A DNA stretch of 64,000 nt from Hamiltosporidium tvaerminnensis (GCA_022605425.2 CM061253.1:485001-549000), one strand, 5' to 3'; shown: positions 35,339 to 46,020, counted from the stretch's first letter. Numbers and translations are program-made. The notes: generated by a model not told the origin, from the sequence alone.

Positions 35339-35545
35339 ATTTGTTGCCCCCTTTCCTTCATACCTTCACATACACATAATATTTATTTTTAAAAATAACT
35401 TATAATTTCAATTATAGTTACATTCTTACACCTTTAGCTACACATACACATAATATTTATTTTAATAAATAACTCATACTTTCAATTATATTTGTTGCCT
35501 CACTTATAAATCACATTCTATTAAATATATTTACATTTTTACACC
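35339..35545. repeat. Imperfect tandem repeats upstream of DOC1 (75-bp period)
   Basis: 'tacacataatatttatttt' occurs at 35371 and 35446 (period 75), and 'atttgttgcc' at 35339 and 35489 (two periods). The last, degenerate unit ('acaccttaccctcac') runs into the DOC1 start. Confidence 0.7.
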
Positions 35546-35548
35546 TTA

Positions 35549-35551
35549 CCC
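35549..35551 (+). promoter_or_regulatory. CCC start-proximal motif, DOC1
   Basis: 'cttaccctcacATG': CCC ends 4 nt before the ATG. Confidence 0.55.
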
Positions 35552-35555
35552 TCAC

Positions 35556-35960
35556 ATGGACATAAGATTAAGCTCTTTTAAACGTGGTCACGGTCTAAAA
35601 GAATTACTTTCATCAGAAACAGAAGAATTTTGGCACACCGATGACAATTTACCACACTACATCCAAATATCATTCAACAAAAGAACATACGTAGAAACAG
35701 TACAACTATTACTATTATACAGCAAAGATGACAGTTATACACCAGAAAAAGTAGAAGTTCGTACAGGTACAACCACAGAAACAATGTCTTTATCAACTAC
35801 CATGACATTTATAGAACCAGAAGGATTTGTCAATATAGATATTTCTTCTGATTGTTTTATATTACAAATTATATTTATTTGTAATCATCAAGAAGGCAGA
35901 GATTCACATGTCAGACAACTCAAAGTATTTACACATGGAAATAAAGAAATATTAATTTAA
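35556..35960 (+). CDS. DOC1: Anaphase-promoting complex subunit 10 (DOC domain)
   Basis: APC10/DOC1 helps the anaphase-promoting ubiquitin ligase bind the destruction-box degron together with the coactivator. The 134-aa product is essentially a bare DOC (jellyroll) domain: LSSFKRGHGLKELLS at residues 5-19, then W-H-T-D-D-N-L-P-H-Y-I-Q-I (WQSDGxxPHxVxI block), FNKRTYVETVQLLL, YSKDDSYTPEKVEVRTGT (the 'DxSYTPxxIxVRxG' signature) and near the C-terminus ICNHQEGRDSHVRQLKVFT (NHQxGRDxHxRQxKxxxP-type signature). The canonical protein is 170-250 aa, so N- and C-terminal extensions are missing, as expected in a reduced genome. It is the first of three co-oriented genes (DOC1, VMA4, ARP5). Confidence 0.95.
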   Translation: MDIRLSSFKRGHGLKELLSSETEEFWHTDDNLPHYIQISFNKRTYVETVQLLLLYSKDDSYTPEKVEVRTGTTTETMSLSTTMTFIEPEGFVNIDISSDCFILQIIFICNHQEGRDSHVRQLKVFTHGNKEILI

Positions 35961-36120
35961 AATAAATTTGTAATTTTCCAAGTATTTATCAATAAAATTA
36001 AATTATTCTGTAAGTAAACAAGATGATTAAATAAATTTTAGGTGAATAAGAGATTCGAATTATAATTAATTATTTATAAAGTAATGTTTTTATAATTAAA
36101 TTACAATTTAATTATTTTTT

Positions 36121-36390
36121 ATAAAACTGATAAAAAAATTATTAATCGTTGTATTTTAACTTACCCATTGTTTTATTGAGATAAAACTTTTTAAAAAAAA
36201 TATTATTTTTTTATTAATCATTGTATTTTAAACCTACCTTTGTTTTATTGAGATATACCTTTTTAAAAAAAATATTATTTTTTTATTAATCATTCTAATT
36301 CTAACCTACCTTTGTTTTATTGAGATTTACTTTTTAAAAAAAATATTATTTTTTTATTAATCGCTGCATTTTAAACCTACCCATTGTTTT
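36121..36390. repeat. Tandem repeat of the VMA4 promoter region, 71-72-bp period, ~4 copies
   Basis: 'attaatc' anchors at 36141, 36213, 36285 and 36356. Each unit has '(t)aac(c/t)tacc' followed by 'ttgttttat'. The last unit contains the CCC and the start codon of VMA4: 'ttgttttATGGAGGTATC' aligns with 'ttgttttATTGAGATATA' in the upstream units, so the ATG arose in, or was copied from, a repeated unit. Confidence 0.95.
36380..36382 (+). promoter_or_regulatory. CCC start-proximal motif, VMA4
   Basis: 'acctacccattgttttATG': CCC ends 8 nt before the ATG. The first repeat unit keeps 'tacccattg' (36163-), while the second and third have 'taccttt', so only the outer units carry CCC. Confidence 0.6.
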
Positions 36391-36975
36391 ATGGAGGTAT
36401 CACAGGAACAAGATATAGAAAGAATAGTATCCTTTATAAAACATGAAGCAAAAGAAAAAGTACAAGAAATATTAATTAAAGCATCTGAAGAATATAACAC
36501 AGAAAAAGCCAAAATAGTGAGAAGCGAGACAATGAAAATAGAAAGAGATTATTTACAAAGAAAAAAAAAATTAGAAATACAAAAAGTAATGAATGAGAGT
36601 GTAGTTCGTAGTGAATTGCGTATGAAAGAATTATTGAAGAAAGTAAATTTACTTGAAATTTTTTTTATGTCCGTAAAAAAATCTTTAAAAAATCGAATTT
36701 TAAAAGCTGAAAATATTTTAAAAGATTGTGAAAAAATTAAAGAAAATAAAATTCTTATTTTTTGTCTTAAAAAAGACGAAAAATATGTAAAAAATTGTGT
36801 TGGAAATAAATATGAAATTGAAGTTAAAGAACTTGGGGAGGAATATATTGGAGGGGTTATTGTCTGTAATAGTGATAGAAGTGTTATTATTGATAATTCT
36901 TTTAAAAGTCTTATTGAGATATTAAAAGAGAAATATATGTCTTTAATATGGAAAATATTAGTAAAAGGATGCTAG
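36391..36975 (+). CDS. VMA4: V-type ATPase subunit E
   Basis: A peripheral-stalk subunit of the vacuolar H+-ATPase, pairing with subunit G to hold the V1 head against rotation. The 194-aa product begins with the long charged helix typical of the family: ERIVSFIKHEAKEKVQEILIKASEEYNTEKAKIV (residues ~10-43), followed by KIERDYLQRKKKLEIQKV and SVVRSELRMKELL. The C-terminal part ends with a globular-type motif, ELGEEYIGGVIVCNSDRSVIIDNSF (~residues 148-172; family: 'GGVxxxxxxxxIxxxNTLexRL'). Usual length is 220-230 aa, so it is slightly reduced. The ATG lies in the last unit of a 72-bp tandem array (36121-36390); only the base change ATT to ATG separates the start from the equivalent place in other units. 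Confidence 0.93.
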   Translation: MEVSQEQDIERIVSFIKHEAKEKVQEILIKASEEYNTEKAKIVRSETMKIERDYLQRKKKLEIQKVMNESVVRSELRMKELLKKVNLLEIFFMSVKKSLKNRILKAENILKDCEKIKENKILIFCLKKDEKYVKNCVGNKYEIEVKELGEEYIGGVIVCNSDRSVIIDNSFKSLIEILKEKYMSLIWKILVKGC

Positions 36976-37014
36976 AGTTACTATCTATTCTCTTATTTAT
37001 TTACTTTTTTAAAA

Positions 37015-37165
37015 ATTATAAAATTAAATATTCTGTATTTCTTTATTCTGTATTTCAAATTACTTAAATATTAAATTATATATTCTGTATTTCTTAAATA
37101 AGTTGAAATTATGATTTCTTCTCCTATTTATTAAATTATATATTCTGTATTTCTTATTTATTACA
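37015..37165. repeat. Short tandem repeats upstream of ARP5
   Basis: 'tattctgtatttct' occurs four times; 'aaattatatattctgtattt' occurs at 37073 and 37133 (60-bp period). Confidence 0.8.
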
Positions 37166-37281
37166 TTTTATGATCTCCATTCTCTCGAATAATTAGTTAT
37201 ATTCTATACCTCTTAATATTAATATTTCCCTTCTATTCTATTCTTCATATTCTTCATTAAAATTCTTATAAATCTTTTAAT

Positions 37282-37284
37282 CCC
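37282..37284 (+). promoter_or_regulatory. CCC start-proximal motif, ARP5
   Basis: 'taatccctttaaATG': CCC ends 5 nt before the ATG. Confidence 0.55.
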
Positions 37285-37289
37285 TTTAA

Positions 37290-39167
37290 ATGTTCATTTC
37301 TATCGATGAAATACACGAAGTAAAGAATTTTTATGCATCTAAAATAAAATATAGCGATACAATAATTATAGATAACGGTTCATATTTATGCAAATCAGGA
37401 TATAGCAATTCTGATAAGCAACTTGTATTTAAGAATAAATATTACAAAACAAAGACAGAAAATAGTATCGAACATGTAACACATGCATCTGTTAAAAGTA
37501 TGTTTGACGGAGATATAATAACAAATTTTGAGACAGCAGAATGTATTTTTGACAAAATATTTGAATTTTTGGAGTGTAAAAATGTAAAAAATTTAATTTT
37601 AACTGAATGTTTAAACAATCCATATTTTAGTAAAAAGAATTTAATAGAAATGTGTTTTGAGGTTTATAATGTTGAGAAATTACAGATTGGGCACGATTTT
37701 ATTTATTCGTATCTTTTTAATAGAAAAAGATTTGTTAAAAGTGAAAAATGCGTTTTGATTGTAAGTATGGGGCATTTTGGAACAGATGTTGTGGTTTTAA
37801 GGGAAGATAGAATTGTTGAGAAGTATAAATTAAATTATGGAGGGAAACAGTGTAGTGAGTATTTGTTAAAACTTTTACAGATAAAAAATACCAATTTAAA
37901 TTTAAAATTGAGTTTAAAACACACAAATTATTTATTGAAATATCTTCGATGTGCTCTTGATTATGAACAGGAGACATTAGAAATGTATAAAAATTTACAG
38001 GAGGGAAAGGAAGAAAGTGTTGTAATTGGAAAACCAGAAAGAATACAAACTAGTAATTTTGATAAAATTCCTAAAAAAATTAAAAAAAATAGCAAATTCG
38101 GTAAATCTAAAGAAAAAATAATTGAGACTAGTAGTGTTGAAACCACAAGTAGCAGTATTAGTGAGGAAAGTGATTCTGATGAGAATATCGAGGAAGAAGA
38201 GAGTGAAATTACTGAAGAAAATTACGAAGAAGAAATAAATATTGAAGAGGAGAACGTTGAAGAAAATATTGAAGAATCAAATGAAATAATTAGAGAAAAT
38301 ATTGAAGAATCAAATGAAAAAATTGAAGAAAAAACGAAAGAAGATGAAAAAGAAGAAAGAAAAAACAGAATGCTTTATTTTTCAGGTATTTACAGATTCA
38401 AAGTAAAAATAGAAAAATGTTTAAAAACTTTAAAAAGTAATTTTGAAAATCTATCAGAAGAATACGAAAAATTATCGGATATAAATGGATATATTGAGAA
38501 GATACGAAACAAATATTCAAAAATAAAAAAAGAGATAAAATTTAGAGAAAATATAAGAAATCAACTTAAAAATAAAAAAAGTAGAGAATATAATTGTAAA
38601 TTCAAAATTTCTTATGGTATGGAATTTAATGGAGAAGAGGAAGAAACTTTAGCGATGAAAATTGTAGAGTCTGAAGATATGGAAATGGAATCTGTATTGA
38701 CAAATGAAATACAAAAATATATAAATATTTTGATGGAATACGATAAAAACTTTAAGCCATTCGAATATAATGTAATTGAAGTTTTGAAAGGTGAAAATAC
38801 CAATTTAAATGGTTTATTTATAAATATTGAAAGATTAAAAGCGGTAGAAATTCTTTTTGAGCCAGGAATAGTAAATTTAACTCAACCTGGTTTAATAGAA
38901 ATATTTGAACATGCCTTTTCTAAATTTGAAATTGACAAAATATTTGTTACAGGAGGATTTTCTAAAATAGAAAATATCGAAAAAAGAATTTATAATGAAG
39001 CAAGAAAAGTAGCTTTTAATGATATTCAAGTTATTGTATCCGAAGATCCTCAATATGATAGTTTGAAAGGCGCATGTTTTTCTGATATATTTCCTGTTAT
39101 AACGAAAGAAGAATATTTTACTTTGGGATTAGACGCAATCATGGAAAAGTATTATTTCAACAGATAA
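37290..39167 (+). CDS. ARP5: Actin-related protein, ARP5-like (INO80 complex)
   Basis: Nuclear actin-related proteins of the ARP5 type work in the INO80 chromatin-remodelling complex. The 625-aa product has an N-terminal actin half with the phosphate-1 loop IDNGSYLCKSGYS (from residue 27), ILTECLNNPYFSKKNLIEMCFE (the TE..xNP motif) and LIVSMGHFGTDVVVL (phosphate-2 region) with YKLNYGGKQCSEYLLKLL. The C-terminal half has LFINIERLKAVEILFEPGIVNLTQPGL, VTGGFSKI (553-560) and SLKGACF, and ends ITKEEYFTLGLDAIMEKY, as in ARP5 (dense 'xYxExG' tail). Between the halves is a ~200-residue insertion (about 240-445), first Ser/Glu-rich with repeated NIEESNE, then a basic coiled coil; a large insertion at this place is the ARP5 hallmark. 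ARP8 is the main alternative. CCC precedes the ATG by 5 nt. Confidence 0.83.
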   Translation: MFISIDEIHEVKNFYASKIKYSDTIIIDNGSYLCKSGYSNSDKQLVFKNKYYKTKTENSIEHVTHASVKSMFDGDIITNFETAECIFDKIFEFLECKNVKNLILTECLNNPYFSKKNLIEMCFEVYNVEKLQIGHDFIYSYLFNRKRFVKSEKCVLIVSMGHFGTDVVVLREDRIVEKYKLNYGGKQCSEYLLKLLQIKNTNLNLKLSLKHTNYLLKYLRCALDYEQETLEMYKNLQEGKEESVVIGKPERIQTSNFDKIPKKIKKNSKFGKSKEKIIETSSVETTSSSISEESDSDENIEEEESEITEENYEEEINIEEENVEENIEESNEIIRENIEESNEKIEEKTKEDEKEERKNRMLYFSGIYRFKVKIEKCLKTLKSNFENLSEEYEKLSDINGYIEKIRNKYSKIKKEIKFRENIRNQLKNKKSREYNCKFKISYGMEFNGEEEETLAMKIVESEDMEMESVLTNEIQKYINILMEYDKNFKPFEYNVIEVLKGENTNLNGLFINIERLKAVEILFEPGIVNLTQPGLIEIFEHAFSKFEIDKIFVTGGFSKIENIEKRIYNEARKVAFNDIQVIVSEDPQYDSLKGACFSDIFPVITKEEYFTLGLDAIMEKYYFNR

Positions 39168-39214
39168 ATAGTTCCTTTTTAATCTAATTAAAATTTTTAT
39201 TATTCTATTTAAAT

Positions 39215-40456
39215 TTAGCTTTATATATTCTCGATTTAGACGAGTCCAAAAGCGAACATATGCTTTTGCAACTCTTGGATTGTCTGGAAAAATATAAAGA
39301 TACATCGACCAGAAGAGTAGCAATCCTAAAGGTTGAGAATGATAATAAAATCTACCCTTCACTAATTAAAAACTTTATAAAAATAAAATACGGGTTGGAA
39401 GAGGAAGTCACAAAAAAGAAATTGGAAGAAGCTCAACTAGCTAACCTATATAACGAAATCGAAAACCGGAAACTATATTCAAAGTTATATAGTGCTAGAA
39501 ATAACGAGCTGGTAAGTGTAAATGACTCTTCTAGATGGCTAAAGAAGGGGAATATTAGGTCACGTGATGAAGCTGTGTTCTGCTATCAGGATAGAAATGT
39601 ATTATGGGATGCAGATGGTGTGTATCAACACTTCGGCAAGTCTAATAAAACCGTAGATCATTTGGCAACTAGATGTGAAAAATTAGTTAGCCATGACTAT
39701 AATAGACGACATGAGGATGTGGTTTGATACCTAAACTTCTCCTGCAAATATATATAAATTCAAGTCTTCGAAACGGATTATAAGCAGCCAAAGGCCAGAA
39801 ATTCTTGATAAAAAGTACGCGGATATATCGGTTATCAGATAAAACCGATGTTAGGATTCGGAATAATATTCCGACATATTTATTTTAGATAAGAAGAATA
39901 AAAATATAACACACATTAAAGAGGAATTACTTCCCAGGATTTAACTCAAAGAGTTGAAACAGAGAAACACAGGAAGTATGATTTTCTAGCCGATGATTTG
40001 GGTCTTATTTATAAGTTTAATGCGGAAATAATTCCGTATGTGATGCCTTGGAACAATATTGTGAAAAAATATCATAAGTCACATTTTTAAAACTGCGAAT
40101 ACTAAATAATGTACAGGAATACATTCAGTCCATAGTATTCAAGAAGACAGTCGAAACAATTTCTTTCGACCGACGAAAAGGACTTGATCTGGAACCTAAT
40201 GCCGAAGAGAGCTGGTAAAGTGGGCCAACGGATGTTATTAAGAGAGCCGAGATGCATGAGTAGCCAACACTCCTTTTAAAACAAGCGAATAGAGATGAAA
40301 ATGATGTTAAACAGTTTAAAATAAAAAATAATACACACATTATTTCAGAAGAAGGAACCACGTTTGAGGAACCGAAGATAAAAGACAAAGCAGAGTTGGA
40401 TTTAGAAGAAGAAACGATGGTGGTAAAATAGGTAGAAGAAAATATATACAAAGCAT
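39215..40456 (+). mobile_element. REL non-LTR retroelement, 5'-truncated, longest copy (pseudogene)
   Basis: Begins within ~50-70 bp after the ARP5 stop. An open frame from ~39215 (Met at 39260) to a TGA at 39725 encodes the region between the reverse transcriptase and the endonuclease: MLLQLLDCLEKYKDTSTRR, NLYNEIENRKLYSKLYSARN and the zinc knuckle end TVDHLATRC (H-x4-C) followed by HDYNRRHEDVV. In R2/NeSL-type proteins this knuckle is C-x2-C-x(n)-H-x4-C; here the first two positions read Y and F in GVYQHFGKS, so the metal site is lost. The TGA replaces an Arg codon (AGA in the 1627 copy). Downstream, 39728-40456, the REL domain is readable only across frameshifts. Dead element; the RT catalytic domain is absent. 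Confidence 0.82.
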
Positions 40457-41212
40457 AAAAAAAATGTTTAACACCGAAATTCTCAATATAAATTTTATTT
40501 AATTTTCTTTTTATTTCATATCTAAAACTTTTTTTTGTTAGAATCATAATATTTATTAAAATTTGATCGAGATAATAATTTTTTGTTGTAAGTGAGCAAG
40601 AAACTTTCTATATCTAAATTTATATTGTTTTAACATATTTAAAGATGTTAAATATTGCTAAAAATATTTGGAAAAAAAACATATTTTAGTAAAAATCTTG
40701 AATAATTAATAAAATGAGGTATTTATTCTAATATTCTCTTTTAAAGAAAAGTTATTATTGGTAAAAATTACTAATAATTTCTCTGATTGGAATATAAAAG
40801 TTATATTTTTTAAAAATTATCTTCATATGATAAACAAAAACAGACTTGACTATTTTGTGAGGGGGTTTATTATGCATTCTATCATTTAGTACGATTCATT
40901 TACTTTTGATATCAATACATACATTTACAAAAAAATTTACAGAAGTTCAAAACTATTACATTCTTAGTATATTCCTTTAAGAAACTTTCTCTGAAATTAG
41001 TCTAAATTAAAACTTGTTGGATTAATAATACAATTCCATCAATGAAGTAGACTATTTTATTTTTGCGCTTGCAGCTTTTTAAATTATTGCGTTTGGATTT
41101 TTACAAGCATAAACCTCGAAGTTTTACTTTTTAAAGCTCGGTTTAAAACAACTTTTGGGTAAATTAAAGGGATTGTTATATTAAATAAAGAAAATTGATA
41201 ACGGTTGTTAGT
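40457..41212. other. Intergenic, nothing recognised
   Basis: AT-rich; possibly contains the 3' UTR of the retroelement at its left edge. Confidence 0.5.
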
Positions 41213-41420
41213 AAACTAAGCGCCAATTATCTGGTGGTGAAGATATCTGAATTTGCTTCCGAAGGGCCGAATTCGATCTCCGGTTGGTTCGCTCTTTATC
41301 TTTCGTTCGGAAAGGTTGCGTGGGGCTGACAACTTAAATAATCAAAATAAAATTGTCTTTGGAACGCCTATAACCCGGTACAGCTATGATTCATCGTTGG
41401 ATTGTGTTATATCTATAGTA
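41213..41420. other. GC-richer island, probable transposable-element debris
   Basis: A ~200-bp stretch such as 'cgaattcgatctccggttgg', 'tcgttcggaaaggttgcgtg' and 'gaacgcctataacccggtac' stands out from the AT-rich surroundings. The longest open frame (79 codons) has no recognisable similarity. It looks like the untranslated end of a non-LTR element, but that is a guess. Confidence 0.35.
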
Positions 41421-42629
41421 AATGACCGAGCTATTAACAATATTATTAAATTAAATACTAACTGGTTTTCCACGAATGATTGTTTATTTTAAATTTTTTA
41501 TGTTCGATAATTAACTTAGAAGTATTCAGATACAAAAAAACTTCAAATATTAAATTAGTGTGTCTTTATAGTTGAGATTTAGATAAATTATTTTCAAACA
41601 CACTTGAGTATTTTAATCCATTAAATTGGCTTCTCAGTAGTAAGAATTGTTTTACATTGCTTTGAATTGAATTTCTTCCCAGAATATTAATTGCAAAGTT
41701 TTTTTTTCAACGTAAAGCAACATAAAACTCTAATATAGTATTTCGAAATTTCCTTAATTTATTTTGTCATATTCTTTAAGTGCAAGCAAGAAATTCAAAA
41801 AAAATAGTTATTTCCTATGATAATACTTCCAAATATGATTAGACTAAATATATAGCCGAAACTTCCTTATAATTGTTAAAAATGATCCTATCAGATGATG
41901 TGATGTCTTGCGTTTTTTAAGCCAAATATAAAATAATATTTTAAGCGATATTAAAGCGTTTTACTATTTATACAAAATCACAACCATAATTAAGCCTTTA
42001 CTAACAATTTCAATGCAGTCAAGCTTATTTCGTCTGTATTTTAAAAAATTGAAAAACTTTAGTTATTAATTATTTTTTTAATACAAAATATTCCACTTTG
42101 AAATCTTTAAATTGAAAAGGCCTGTATTTATTTACTCTAAAATCATATTTAGATATTTATATTTAATTAGTAAAAAAAATATTTTTTTTTAATTTGTACA
42201 TTTTTGTTTAATCATTCAAATATCTATAACTTTCTTCAATTTCTTAAAATTTAATTTTTAGTTTCAATGTAAACCAGTTTAAAAAGATAAGTTAATATCT
42301 AAACTATTAAGTATCATTCACTATAATTAGGCTTTTTAGAAATTATTTTAAAATTTTAATTGATAAATATATTTGTAATTTAAAGATTTAAATTCCGGAT
42401 ATTGTACTAAAAAGTTCTAATTTAAAAAAAATGTACTAATTTTATTTTTTAACTAAAAAATTATATTAAAATCACAGCTGTTGATTTACAACATTTTTAT
42501 TTTCATATTTTATAGAATTTTTTTTTATTTGATAGCTATCAACAGACAAGATAAGAATATAATCAGATCATTATAATATAATTACATTATTTAATAAGAA
42601 ATATAGATTTGGTTTTAAAAAATTAAAAA
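41421..42629. other. Intergenic, nothing recognised
   Basis: AT-rich; no supported gene. Confidence 0.5.
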
Positions 42630-42818
<189 letters not shown>

Positions 42819-43064
42819 AATAATTTTTTACACCAACAAAATATTAGATATATATTCATAAAATTAAATAAATTCTAAAAAAATATTTTTATTTATTGAA
42901 TATTAACCAAAAAGGAAATAAACAAAGCCAAAAAAAATCACTAATATTTTATTTTAAATTTTTACGATTTTTTAAGGTTTTAAACTGCTATCTTATTCTA
43001 ATCTTAACTAAAGACTCAAATTTAAATGTTTTTTGAATAAATTTCTAGTTAAAATGTTTTTTTC

Positions 43065-43390
43065 ACATTTTTATGAATTTTCTTTTAGCTCTTCAACAAC
43101 CATTCTTTCTTCTTTTAAACCCGACTCTTCATTTATGTTTATCTTCGGTTTTTATAGTGTGGTTCTTCTATCTGAAATAAGTGGTGTATTAGTTTTTTGT
43201 TTTAAAATAATTAACACCATCTTTCTCGATCATGTCTTATTTATAGAAAATGTTTTGATTCCTCGTCCTTCTCAGCTCTCTGAATAACATACATTGAAGC
43301 TCTTTTCCTGCTTTTCGGCATTTTATTCCCGATTCAGGTCCTCTTCTTCAATTAAAAAAATCATTTTAACTGTGATCAAAGGAAATCTTC
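43065..43390 (-). mobile_element. REL retroelement 3' fragment
   Basis: Minus-strand match to the end of the retroelement: 'gctcttcaacaaccattctt', 'cccgactcttcatttatgtt', 'taacaccatctttctcgat', 'cattttattcccgattcagg', 'tgatcaaaggaaat'. The frame is broken by several changes. Confidence 0.75.
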
Positions 43391-43487
43391 AAGACTATTT
43401 AATCCTAATAAAAATTATTTATTTCTGATTTGATATCAAACATATTTGATGATATATTTATCGTTTTATTTTTTAAAACATATTTAC

Positions 43488-43702
43488 TTATTCCTTTCCA
43501 TATTTAACTCTTGGTGTCGAGGACGAACAAATGAAAGTATTCCATTTTTTTCATTAAATCTGTTGTAACCCGGAATTACAGAGGATAGTCTATAGATTCG
43601 GTGCGGTCTATATCCCATAAAAATGTTAACAGCCATTTTTACACAAATTTTATGCTCTCATTGCCAAGCAGATGGTTTTTAATGTGGTATCCTCCCTCCA
43701 CC
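43488..43702 (-). mobile_element. Family A' repeat
   Basis: Same type as 9731-9945: 'cgaggacgaacaaatgaaag', 'gtgcggtctatatccc', ending in the family A terminus 'gcagatggtttttaatgtgg' and 'tatcctccctccacc'. It follows the retroelement fragment by ~100 bp. Confidence 0.75.
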
Positions 43703-43915
43703 ATTCTTGTTTAGATATCATACAAAAAATAAAATATTTTTTAAATCTAATACAGCAAATCAAGTAAAATATTTTCATTTCTTTGCAATATATTAAGATT
43801 TATGAATAGCTAATATGGTAAATCAAAAAAATCGTTAAAAAAATTCTGATGGGTCTTGAATAAAAAAATTTGTGAAATAGAAATATTTTTTAAAAATTAC
43901 CGTTATTAGAAATCG

Positions 43916-44746
43916 ATGAAACATATTTTTATAGCGGTAAGAATTATTGATAACATATTCGAGGAGAAATTACATTTGAGAAAATCTCTTTTACCGATAT
44001 TTTATATAATATTTGATATATCTAGAATCATTCTTAAACTAGTTAGGCCTGCTCTGATACAAGAAGACGGATGTCATATTTTTGATAGAAATAAACGTAG
44101 ATGGAATATAATTACAGTAATTTATAGAATAATTGGTATCAAAAGAAAAGATCCTTTTATGACATTAGAGATATTTAGAAAAATAGGGGATATACGAAGC
44201 AATGGAAATGACTTAACTAAGAAAATTTTTGTTTCCATAAAAAATATTCAACTGATTTTTAGAAGCTTGCTTCTATTTGTTTTTATTATTTCAAGAATGT
44301 TCTTCGATTTCAATTTGATTTTTATTCTTATAAAATATTTGTATCTGATAAATATCGATTATAGACTTATATTTATAGAAATTTTACTTATGGAAATAAT
44401 AATATTTTCATCTAGAATTGAATTAAAATTGATTATATCAGTTATATCTTTTGTAAGAAAGTGTGACGATATATTAATATTTTCAAATACATTGTTTAGA
44501 AATACAAACGTCCTTCTTCGTATTCTTTTCAAGGCTCAAACGTTAGCATATCAAAAAACGGCTTTGGAAAACATTACATTTTACGATATCACATTTTTTA
44601 TCTTAAAAATTATTAAAAAAAAAATTGATATAATAATATTTCTCAATAAAATACTTAAAACAGTTCTTGAAATAATAAATGATATAAATACGAATCTCAT
44701 GCACTTAGAACAATTTTTAAAATCATCTTATAAATTAAATTATTAA
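43916..44746 (+). CDS. Uncharacterised 276-aa ORF, hydrophobic
   Basis: A 276-codon open frame in AT-rich DNA is long enough to be unlikely by chance, and no comparable frame is open on the other strand. The product is very rich in Ile, Leu and Phe with regular Lys/Arg: probable hydrophobic segments at ~26-43 (LLPIFYIIFDISRIILKL), ~117-145 (LLLFVFIISRMFFDFNLIFILIKYLYL), ~150-168 and ~173-183. It could be a multi-pass membrane protein. No family resemblance, no CCC motif at the start, and its neighbours are repeats, so a decayed or young orphan gene is equally possible. Confidence 0.4.
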   Translation: MKHIFIAVRIIDNIFEEKLHLRKSLLPIFYIIFDISRIILKLVRPALIQEDGCHIFDRNKRRWNIITVIYRIIGIKRKDPFMTLEIFRKIGDIRSNGNDLTKKIFVSIKNIQLIFRSLLLFVFIISRMFFDFNLIFILIKYLYLINIDYRLIFIEILLMEIIIFSSRIELKLIISVISFVRKCDDILIFSNTLFRNTNVLLRILFKAQTLAYQKTALENITFYDITFFILKIIKKKIDIIIFLNKILKTVLEIINDINTNLMHLEQFLKSSYKLNY

Positions 44747-45298
44747 AATATAGAATTTAGATTTGAAAAAAAAAACATAATATATTTATGAATAATATTT
44801 TTAGTATTTGTTCAGATATTTAAGATTTGAAGAAAGTTTTGAATAAATATATTATTATATTATTTTAATTTATATAGATGAGTACTTAAGTTTTGAAAGA
44901 ACACAAAAATATAATATTATATCTTCGTCTTGTTATAATTGCAAACACAACTTACAATAAATTTATTTTTCTTAGTTAAAATATAATTTCAAACTATATT
45001 TATTTAAACTTCTTTCATTCGTAAAATATTTCATAATTAAATATTCCAATTGAGGAAAAAATATAAAAAGCAAGTTTATCAAAATTTAAAAACTAGCCAT
45101 ATAAAATAGGAAAAATATTTGGTTTATACATCATAATTAAAAGAAATAATAAAATATAAAAATAATAAAATGTTTTCTTGAATATATAGATTTTTATTAA
45201 CGATAAATTAAATTTCTTTTTGCAGTTCTAGAAGATTAAGATTTAAACAGAAACTTAGATTTAATATAATTTTTTAAATCTTTTTATATGAACTAAAC
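44747..45298. other. Intergenic, nothing recognised
   Basis: AT-rich spacer. Confidence 0.5.
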
Positions 45299-46020
45299 GT
45301 GGAGGGAGGATAACCACATAAAAAACTTTCTGCTTGGCAATGAGTGTGTGAAACTGGTTTGAGATCATTGTTTGGATTTTTGGTGGGAATAAAACCACAC
45401 TACATCTTCGGGTGTTCCATGGGAGTTGTTATGAGGAGTAGAGGTCTAAGAAATGGAGAAACTTTTTCTACAAAGTTATTTGTAGTTTTTTATGCAACCA
45501 GATTGCAGACCGCAGCTGAACATGTTGGTAATTGCCATGTAAAAGCATGGAAACCTAGCCTTGCTCACTCGGGTTAGAAGACTTAGCGCCTGGGAGATAT
45601 AAAAAAAAACCATTAAAAGCCGGAAAAGCTAAGTAGCAGGTTATACCTTTTGGTATGACATTGCATTGTCTAGGTGGACCCCATGTAAATTTCTGAAATA
45701 TATCTTAGCTAGAAGTTTATTGGGTTCAGAAAGTGTAGAGTAAGTGTGAATGCTGCATAGTCTTGGGGGAGCCCGGGGGGGCTTCGGCCTTCGATCACAC
45801 TCTATGCAACGGACATTAACGAACTCCGCGCAACTGCCTCGCCTATTAATTAGGTTCTACACACCTGGTAGATGAAAGGCTTTGGGGCGTAGGTATCGCA
45901 GGGGTTACTGATGGAGTTTTGGGGTAGCAGTTATTTATGTTAAACCTAGAACTGCGTTAATGTCATAAAAACAAATATAACACTTGCCACTGTTTTAAAA
46001 AGATGTGATACTTTCAAATA
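45299..46020 (+). mobile_element. Family A repeat, well-preserved copy
   Basis: Full-length copy from 'gtggagggaggataaccac' to 'agatgtgatactttcaaat'. It has the longest G run in the hairpin-like section ('gagcccggggggg' at 45768-). A 77-codon open frame at 45344 lies wholly inside the repeat and is not conserved in other copies. Confidence 0.88.

Noticed and set aside
41253-41492. 79-codon open frame in the GC-richer island
   Set aside because: No homology, no start motif; explained by the local composition.
45344-45577. 77-codon open frame
   Set aside because: Lies entirely inside a family A repeat; the frame is not kept in the other copies.
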